Below, one piece after another: positions 58,550 through 64,000 of a stretch of DNA of 64,000 nt. The notes beneath the pieces are model-generated. The model was not told the DNA's origin. It saw only the letters and a program-made list of their open reading frames with translations, and searched no databases. How positions within the stretch are numbered: the stretch's first letter is position 1; each line of letters opens with the position of its first letter. The stretch is from Muribaculaceae bacterium Isolate-037 (Harlan) (GTDB taxonomy: Bacteria > Bacteroidota > Bacteroidia > Bacteroidales > Muribaculaceae). A program made the translations under genes and the position numbers. The stretch lies in the NCBI GenBank assembly GCA_003762615.1, contig RIAZ01000032.1, positions 1 through 64,000 of the forward strand. The letters run 5' to 3'.

Positions 58550-59797
58550 TCAGACGATGGTGAAACCGAGGTCGTCAATCACCTCGCGTATGGCAGCTGA
58601 ATCAGCCTCACCCTTTATCACTGTCTTGCCGGTGGCAAGATCCACGCTTACAGACTCCACGCCGGGGAGTTTCGAGAGATTTTTCTCTACCATAGCCTTG
58701 CAATGACCGCAAGTCATCCCTTTCACTGTAATAACAGTCTCTTCATTATTCATTCCTGTATTCATTTCTGTATCTATTTTATCTGATTTTGTTGGTATAT
58801 ATTTTCTTATCATTGCGTTGATGAGCAGGATTATGAGCAACACGGAACAGATGCCGGGGAACAATCCTACCTGAAGGTGGCAATTCATCTTTCCTGCTGT
58901 CATCTGCATCGGAAACCAGTCGGCGGGCATGAGATAGTCGATGCATAAGCCGATTGCTATGGCTCCCATTACGATTGTGGCAAGATACATTGCGGCTGCC
59001 TTCTTGCCGAGGGATTTGCTGACTATTATGATTGACGCGAAATTGGCGGCAGGACCCGCCATCAGCAGCACGAATGCCGCACCCGGACTTAGTCCTTTCA
59101 GCATCAGGGAGAGTGCGATAGGTATGGAGCCTGTGGAGCAGACGTACATCGGTACTGCCACTATCACCACTGCGATCATCGACAGCAATGGATAGTCGGC
59201 AAAGAACGTGAAGAATCCATCCGGAACAAACACTGTTATGGTGGCGGCAATCACCAGTCCGATTATGAGCCATTTTCCGATATTCTGCACCATCTCCACA
59301 AATCCGTAGCGCAAGGCGTCACGTATTTTCCCGATAAAACTGTCGGAGGCTGGAGCGTCGATGGTATCCACCTCTTTATCTGCCGTGACATCGCACGATG
59401 TATCTTCCCGATTGACCAGCATACCGCCAATGAATGCCGTCACGAGAGCCGCCACCGGACGTATTATTGCGAATGCCGGACCAAGTAGGGAGTAGGTTGC
59501 GGCAATTGAGTCAATGCCGGTCTGAGGCGTGGCGATAAGGAATGATGTGGATGCACCACGCGACGCACCGTTGCGGCGGAGGGATACCGCTGTAGGCAGC
59601 ACTCCGCATGAGCATAACGGGAGGGGCACTCCTATAAGAGCCGCCTTTATCACTGCCCATGCACCGGGACGCGACAGATGTTTCCTGTAGAACTCACCGG
59701 GCACGAAGGCATACAGCACGCCTGCCACTAAGAAACCGAGAAGCAGGTAGGGTGCCATCTCGGCGAGCATGTTTATCAATGAGTAAATGAATTCCAT
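58550..59797 (-). CDS. SO_0444-type Cu/Zn efflux permease with C-terminal HMA domain
   Basis: This 415-aa protein starts at ATG 59797 (MEFIYSLINMLAEM), just after the -7 box. It has two permease modules of about four helices each. The first contains PLPLCSCGVLPTAVSLRRNG and ATPQTGIDS, the second VPMYVCSTGSIPIALSLM and GPAANFASIII. The last 65 residues form a heavy-metal-associated domain with GMTCGHC (about 362-367). The family exports metal ions, and the HMA tail probably delivers or senses them. It is downstream of an AraC regulator whose own N-terminus resembles an HMA domain. Confidence 0.85.
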   Translation of the reverse strand: MEFIYSLINMLAEMAPYLLLGFLVAGVLYAFVPGEFYRKHLSRPGAWAVIKAALIGVPLPLCSCGVLPTAVSLRRNGASRGASTSFLIATPQTGIDSIAATYSLLGPAFAIIRPVAALVTAFIGGMLVNREDTSCDVTADKEVDTIDAPASDSFIGKIRDALRYGFVEMVQNIGKWLIIGLVIAATITVFVPDGFFTFFADYPLLSMIAVVIVAVPMYVCSTGSIPIALSLMLKGLSPGAAFVLLMAGPAANFASIIIVSKSLGKKAAAMYLATIVMGAIAIGLCIDYLMPADWFPMQMTAGKMNCHLQVGLFPGICSVLLIILLINAMIRKYIPTKSDKIDTEMNTGMNNEETVITVKGMTCGHCKAMVEKNLSKLPGVESVSVDLATGKTVIKGEADSAAIREVIDDLGFTIV

Positions 59798-59820
59798 ATT
59801 TACAATCTTTTTTCCGATTG

Positions 59821-59828
59821 CAAAATTA
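59821..59828 (-). promoter_or_regulatory. -7 box of the metal permease gene
   Basis: On the minus strand TAATTTTG (59828-59821) lies 23 bp before ATG 59797. It shows the permease has its own promoter despite facing the same way as the AraC gene. Confidence 0.6.
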
Positions 59829-59923
59829 CAAATTGCCGGGCATACGGATGTTACACCATTATCAAATAATGTTGCATGATTATCCATTCGCAAAGGGATA
59901 ATCATGAAGGGCGATAGAATAGA

Positions 59924-60487
59924 CTACACCTCGTCGATACCTGTGCGTTGACCTGAATCCTTAAACTCAGATATAGTCATGCCCTGAGATTTCTTGAAAG
60001 CCCTTGAAAGATGGGCTACGCTTGAGAAGCCTGCCACATCGGCAATCTGCGCCAATGACAGTTCATTGTCAAAAAGGAGTTCCTTCACGTATTCCATACG
60101 TTGCGACATAAGATACGACTGTATGGTCCGCCCCTCTATGGAAGAGAACAGGCGGCTCAGATGACGGAAGTCGAGCTTCACGGCATCCTCCAGATATGCC
60201 GACAGTTTTATCTTCCCGTCGTCATGATTGTGACGGGCATAATGACGGATCGCCCTCTTTATCCTCTCGACCGTCGTGAGTTCCGGAGATTTCAACGGTT
60301 CAAACCCAACGTCCCTCAATCTGCCGTAAAGATTATCCAATGTAGACTGATCCGGAGAGTCGGACAGGGTAATGCTGCCTAACTCCACCCTTGCATCCTT
60401 CAGTCCAAGTTCGCGGCATATATCCTCCACCGTCATAACGCAACGGCGGCAAACCATGTTCTTTATGTGGAGTGTATGTTCAGGCAT
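59924..60487 (-). CDS. AraC family regulator with HMA-like metal-binding N-terminus
   Basis: This 187-aa protein begins HTLHIKNMVCRRCVMTVEDI, an HMA-type betaalpha unit in which MVCRRC replaces the usual MTCGHC, followed by LGLKDARVELGSITLS and LRDVGFEPL, completing the ferredoxin-like fold to about residue 68. The C-terminal 100 residues are an AraC double helix-turn-helix (LAQIADVAGFSSVAHLSRAF). A thiolate metal site linked to DNA binding, next to a metal exporter, makes a metal sensor very likely. No other effector domain is present. Confidence 0.82.
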   Translation of the reverse strand: MPEHTLHIKNMVCRRCVMTVEDICRELGLKDARVELGSITLSDSPDQSTLDNLYGRLRDVGFEPLKSPELTTVERIKRAIRHYARHNHDDGKIKLSAYLEDAVKLDFRHLSRLFSSIEGRTIQSYLMSQRMEYVKELLFDNELSLAQIADVAGFSSVAHLSRAFKKSQGMTISEFKDSGQRTGIDEV

Positions 60488-60567
60488 ATCTGTGAGGTAT
60501 GTTTGGATAATCTCATAACGTCAAACCGGTATTAATATTTCAGATTGTGCTGATGAAGTTTAGACAA

Positions 60568-60602
60568 CTTCAATATTTTAGCTTCAATATTTTATATTGA
60601 AG
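60568..60602. promoter_or_regulatory. Tandem repeat and palindrome upstream of ahpC
   Basis: CTTCAATATTTTA is repeated at 60568-60580 and 60582-60594. The second copy forms a perfect palindrome with 9-bp arms, CTTCAATAT-TTT-ATATTGAAG (60582-60602). It lies about 145 bp upstream of ahpC and about 80 bp upstream of the AraC start. A peroxide regulator such as OxyR or PerR could bind here, but it is not a textbook site. No clear -7 box was found between it and ahpC. Confidence 0.4.
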
Positions 60603-60747
60603 CGTTGTTGGAACTGTTTAATATTTATTGACTTAGCTTAACATTCTTTACGTGCCGAGCATTAAACAAAAGATAAGATGAGCGTGTTTATCATTCGGAA
60701 TTAAGAATAAAACACTAAAACAAATAGAAACAAATAAGTATAACAAA

Positions 60748-61314
60748 ATGGAAACAATCATCAATACCCGCATACCGGAGTTCTCAGTACAGGCATTTCA
60801 CAACGGCAAATTCGAGACGGTGACGGATAAGGACGTGCTCGGCAAATGGGCAGTGTTCTTCTTCTATCCTGCCGACTTCACGTTTGTATGCCCGACAGAA
60901 CTTGTGGATCTTGCGGAGAAATACGATAAACTCAAATCAATGGGTGTGGAGGTATATTCCGTAAGCACCGATTCTCACTTCGTGCATAAGGCATGGCACG
61001 ACACGTCTGACAGCATCCGTAAGATCAATTATCCGATGCTTGCCGACCCGACTGGTCTTCTCAGCCGTGCGTTCGGTGTTATGGATGAGGCGGCAGGTAT
61101 GGCTTACCGTGGCACCTTCGTATGCGATCCGGAGGGCTTGATCAAGCTGGTTGAGATACAGGACAACAGCATCGGACGTAATGCCGATGAACTTCTCCGC
61201 AAAGTGGAGGCAGCGCAGTTTGTGGCATCCCATCCCGGCGAGGTTTGTCCCGCGAAATGGAAAGAGGGAGCCGCAACGCTGAAACCAAGTATCGACCTTG
61301 TGGGAAAGATTTGA
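60748..61314 (+). CDS. ahpC: Alkyl hydroperoxide reductase subunit C (peroxiredoxin)
   Basis: This 188-aa 2-Cys peroxiredoxin has the peroxidatic Cys in DFTFVCPTEL (about 48) and the resolving Cys in GEVCPAKW (about 167). The KAWHD, RGTFVCDPEG and FFYPADFTF segments are typical. It reduces hydrogen peroxide and organic peroxides in the cytoplasm and is recycled by AhpF, encoded 26 bp downstream. Confidence 0.96.
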   Translation: METIINTRIPEFSVQAFHNGKFETVTDKDVLGKWAVFFFYPADFTFVCPTELVDLAEKYDKLKSMGVEVYSVSTDSHFVHKAWHDTSDSIRKINYPMLADPTGLLSRAFGVMDEAAGMAYRGTFVCDPEGLIKLVEIQDNSIGRNADELLRKVEAAQFVASHPGEVCPAKWKEGAATLKPSIDLVGKI

Positions 61315-61340
61315 AGTAGAACGATATAAAATAGAGACCT

Positions 61341-62915
61341 ATGCTGGATAAAGATATAATCACACAGCTAAAGGGTATCTTCGCAAACTTGGAGACGGCG
61401 TTCACATTTGTTGTGAGCGGCGTCTCTTCGCGTGAAGAGACCCGTCAGATGGTGGAGTTTGTAAATGACTTCGCCTCTTCGTCCGCCGCTTTCTCAGTGA
61501 AGGAGGAGGATACTCCCACCGAGGAGAATGCCCCGACCCTTGCTATATGGCGAGATGGTAATCCCACGGGAGTGTCGTTCTGCGGCATACCTAACGGGCA
61601 TGAGTTCACGTCGCTTATCCTTGCGGTGCTGAATGCGGCGGGACAGGGGAAGAATCTTCCCGATGAGGCGTTGCGTCGCCGTATCGCGTCGCTTCAGGGT
61701 CCGGTGGATATGTTTACGTTTGTATCGCTGACGTGCACGAATTGTCCGGAAGTGGTGCAGTCGCTAAATATCATCGCGCTCATCAATCCGTCGTTCCGTC
61801 ACGTCACGATAGATGGTGCTGTTGTGCCGGAGATGGTGAAGAGCTATAATGTGCAGTCTGTCCCGACGGTATATGCCAACGGCGAGCTGCTCAGTGTGGG
61901 GCGTGCGGAACTCGGAGATCTGGTTGCGTTACTTGAGAAGAAGTTCGGCAGCACGCCTAATCCCGGCGAGGTGAGTGATGTCACGCTCGGCTTTGACGTC
62001 ATCGTGGCAGGAGGCGGACCGGCAGGAGCCGCGGCTGCCATATATCTCTCGAGAAAGGGATTGCGCACTGCAATCGTGGCAGGCCGCATAGGCGGACAGG
62101 TGAAGGACACCATGGATATAGAGAATCTTATATCCGTGCCTCATACCACCGGACCGGAATTGGCTTCCGACCTGCGGCGTCATCTGGAATCGTATGATAT
62201 CGCTATCTATGACAACCGCCGTATCGTGGATGTCGCACTTGACGGATTCCCGAAAAGAATCACCACCGACAGTGGTGAGACTTTTGAGGCTCCACAGATA
62301 GTGATTGCTACAGGTGCATCATGGCGACGGCTCAATATTCCGGGTGAGAATGAGTATATCGGTCGGGGTGTGGCATTCTGCACCCATTGCGACGGACCCT
62401 TCTTTGCCGGTAAACGTGTGGCAGTGATTGGTGGTGGCAATTCCGGGATAGAGGCGGCAATCGACCTGGCAGCAATATGCGAGCATGTCGATGTATTTGA
62501 GTTCCTTGATGAACTGAAGGCGGATATGGTGCTTCAGAAGAGACTTACCGAGTTCGACAATGTAGCGGTTCACCTCTCATCAGCAGCAGAGGAGGTGATC
62601 GGTAACGGCACGAAGGTAACGGGCATCAAGGTGAAGGATCGTAAGAGTGGAGAGTCCGCGCTTTATGATCTGGATGGAGTGTTTGTGCAGATTGGACTTA
62701 CTGCCAACAGTTCGCCCTTCTCCAATCAGTTGCCGGTCAACAAAGCCGGAGAGATTATAATGAAGGGTGCTGGACGCACCGGCATACCCGGAGTGTACGC
62801 AGCCGGCGACGTGACAGACATCCCCTACAAACAGATTGTCATAGCTATGGGAGACGGAGCCACGGCAGCCCTTTCCGCAGTCGACGACCGCATGAGAGGC
62901 GTCACCCCCTCCTGA
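61341..62915 (+). CDS. ahpF: Alkyl hydroperoxide reductase subunit F
   Basis: This 524-aa flavoprotein has an N-terminal pair of thioredoxin-like folds with redox motif CTNC (about 132-135), an FAD-binding site (FDVIVAGGGPAGAAAAIYLS), the catalytic disulfide CTHC (about 346-349), an NADH-binding region (VAVIGGGNSGIEAAIDLA) and the FAD closing motif GVYAAGDVTDI. It passes electrons from NADH to AhpC. The length is normal. Confidence 0.96.
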   Translation: MLDKDIITQLKGIFANLETAFTFVVSGVSSREETRQMVEFVNDFASSSAAFSVKEEDTPTEENAPTLAIWRDGNPTGVSFCGIPNGHEFTSLILAVLNAAGQGKNLPDEALRRRIASLQGPVDMFTFVSLTCTNCPEVVQSLNIIALINPSFRHVTIDGAVVPEMVKSYNVQSVPTVYANGELLSVGRAELGDLVALLEKKFGSTPNPGEVSDVTLGFDVIVAGGGPAGAAAAIYLSRKGLRTAIVAGRIGGQVKDTMDIENLISVPHTTGPELASDLRRHLESYDIAIYDNRRIVDVALDGFPKRITTDSGETFEAPQIVIATGASWRRLNIPGENEYIGRGVAFCTHCDGPFFAGKRVAVIGGGNSGIEAAIDLAAICEHVDVFEFLDELKADMVLQKRLTEFDNVAVHLSSAAEEVIGNGTKVTGIKVKDRKSGESALYDLDGVFVQIGLTANSSPFSNQLPVNKAGEIIMKGAGRTGIPGVYAAGDVTDIPYKQIVIAMGDGATAALSAVDDRMRGVTPS

Positions 62916-62957
62916 CACCCCGGCATAACGCGAAGCTAACGCTTGATAATTAAAACT

Positions 62958-63016
62958 AAGACTCCATCTCTTAAAAATATGACAACAGTATCTATATTTT
63001 TAAGAGATGGAGTCTT
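62958..63016. terminator. Perfect 23-bp hairpin between convergent genes
   Basis: The arms 62958-62980 and 62994-63016 are exact reverse complements, with a 13-nt loop. They begin AAGACTCCATCTC and end GAGATGGAGTCTT. It lies between ahpF and the convergent GH26 gene, like the 19-bp hairpin at 51575. A/T-rich inner parts act as partial T tracts in both directions. Confidence 0.65.
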
Positions 63017-63152
63017 GTGTAATCGATGTAGATGTGCTTCTGTCATTATCACCGCGTAACTATCATTCCTTTGACCATCATCCCCGTTTGTAAAATTTAA
63101 TATATTCTCTATAATCAAGTAAGTGAATTTGTCAAAACTTCATAAACAGATG

Positions 63153-64000
63153 TCACTTGACAGTTACATTTTCCGCCATATTATACATGTCTGGAAGATT
63201 GTGGCTGAAGAATGTCAAATTACTATTATAGAATTTTATAAAGTCTTTTTCTGAGGGATGCCCTTTCCAAACAGAATAATAGTGATTGTCATTTTCGTTG
63301 GCTCCCACAAACTTGTTGCGCCACATTACTACCATACACAGGTTGCGTCCGGTTGCGGGTGTCAAAATCTGTTTTGTCCAGTAATCGGCATCTGTGAAAC
63401 CTTCGACACCTGTTTCCGTTACTCCACACGGCTTCAACTTCATTTTGGAAACCTTACTGATAGTTTTTATATTTGCAGCAAAAACAGTTGGGCTAAGTCC
63501 CTGATAGCAATCCATACCTATGAAATCTACGTAATCATCGCCGGGCCATCTGTAAAGAAAATCATTTTCGGTTTTCTGATTATCCATCTGCGGGGCTATT
63601 GCGTAAATAAACTGATGCACACCCTTTTTGTCACGGAGATAGTTTACAGTATATTTCCACAAGGTAATGAATTCCGTTTCAGTAGTACATGTGTTACCCC
63701 ACCAGGACCACGCTTGGGTATGTTCGTGGAACGGACGGAATATGATAGGTATTAAATTTCCGTTACTATCTTTCAATCCGGTTACGAATTCTGCCAGTCG
63801 ATCAAGCCAAGTATTAAATTTCTGCTGTGTGGCAGATCCATCAGTCAGAATCTCCTTGGCAACATTCTTATTGGAATTATCCCAAGAGTCGCCACCTGTG
63901 AGAGGATTGTTGAGGTGCGCACATGCAATGATTACTTCTCCACGGTCACGAGCTTCAAGTATACAACGACGACGTATATTTGTAGATTCAGAGTCAATGT
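63153..64000 (-). CDS. GH26 family endo-beta-mannanase, N-terminus outside the window
   Basis: The minus frame is open from the stop at 63153 to the window edge (282 codons). It contains IIFRPFHEHTQAWSWWG with the acid/base Glu, VTETGVEGFTD with the nucleophile Glu, FIGMDCYQ, and MVVMWRNKF, all typical of GH26. Upstream, IIACAHLNNPLTGGDSW supports a longer barrel. The signal peptide and first strands lie beyond 64000. It cuts beta-mannans; the rest of its locus would be outside the window. Confidence 0.88.
   Translation of the reverse strand, partial: IDSESTNIRRRCILEARDRGEVIIACAHLNNPLTGGDSWDNSNKNVAKEILTDGSATQQKFNTWLDRLAEFVTGLKDSNGNLIPIIFRPFHEHTQAWSWWGNTCTTETEFITLWKYTVNYLRDKKGVHQFIYAIAPQMDNQKTENDFLYRWPGDDYVDFIGMDCYQGLSPTVFAANIKTISKVSKMKLKPCGVTETGVEGFTDADYWTKQILTPATGRNLCMVVMWRNKFVGANENDNHYYSVWKGHPSEKDFIKFYNSNLTFFSHNLPDMYNMAENVTVK

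Noticed and set aside
1-64000. tRNA, rRNA or classical riboswitch genes
   Set aside because: I looked for tRNA-like arms, rRNA segments and known riboswitch cores and saw none; a dedicated scan could still find a weak one.

Overview
This window comes from a gut Bacteroidales genome, most likely a Muribaculaceae or Bacteroides-like species. The evidence is the many promoters of the form TTG-N19/20-TAnnTTTG, the SusC/SusD locus with a one-protein hybrid sensor, the abundant lipoprotein signals, and the HmuYRSTUV-type heme operon. I saw no tRNA, rRNA or CRISPR array.

Layout. 0-4 kb: a membrane-anchored TPR/LuxR-type regulator and an outer-membrane barrel. 4-9 kb: a worn accessory stretch with an internally deleted insertion sequence, an integrase tail, a DJ-1 protein, two HxlR regulators, a radical-SAM gene broken by a stop codon, a tautomerase and a CPBP protease fragment. 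9-21 kb: an iron/heme block. A DUF542-hemerythrin-LuxR regulator is divergent from a seven-gene heme operon (calycin lipoprotein, HmuY, HmuR, CobN-like HmuS, HmuT, ExbB-like HmuU, ExbD-like HmuV), followed by a flavodoxin and a TetR gene. Four promoters in this block share one palindrome at one fixed distance from the -7 box, which suggests a compact regulon. 21-31 kb: a second accessory stretch with an RND transporter fused by deletion to a porin remnant, a YciI/GNAT/tautomerase operon, an AraC regulator, a chloramphenicol acetyltransferase-like gene, an ECF sigma/membrane protein/CPBP operon, gene fragments, and a DUF3800 two-gene cassette. 31-35 kb: a lipoprotein, a two-component system and a dicarboxylate/amino-acid symporter flanked by telomere-like palindromic repeats.

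35-50 kb is a beta-1,4-galactan utilisation locus: GH2, GH53, SusE-like, SusD, SusC and a hybrid two-component regulator, with 21-bp-spaced direct repeats upstream of both susC and the regulator. 50-53 kb holds cysteine synthase, a small P-loop kinase and an ammonium transporter. 53.4-54.8 kb holds a cassette with a small protein, a SecB-like chaperone and a possible ADP-ribosyltransferase-like protein, which looks like a toxin-antitoxin-chaperone system.

55-58.5 kb is a coiled-coil lipoprotein/outer-membrane barrel operon resembling the BT1927-BT1926 S-layer locus. Its promoter lies in a 302-bp segment between 37-bp inverted repeats and points away from the operon in this assembly (OFF). The last 6 kb hold a metal-efflux permease with an HMA tail, an AraC regulator with an HMA-like N-terminus, ahpC-ahpF, and the 3' part of a GH26 mannanase running off the window.
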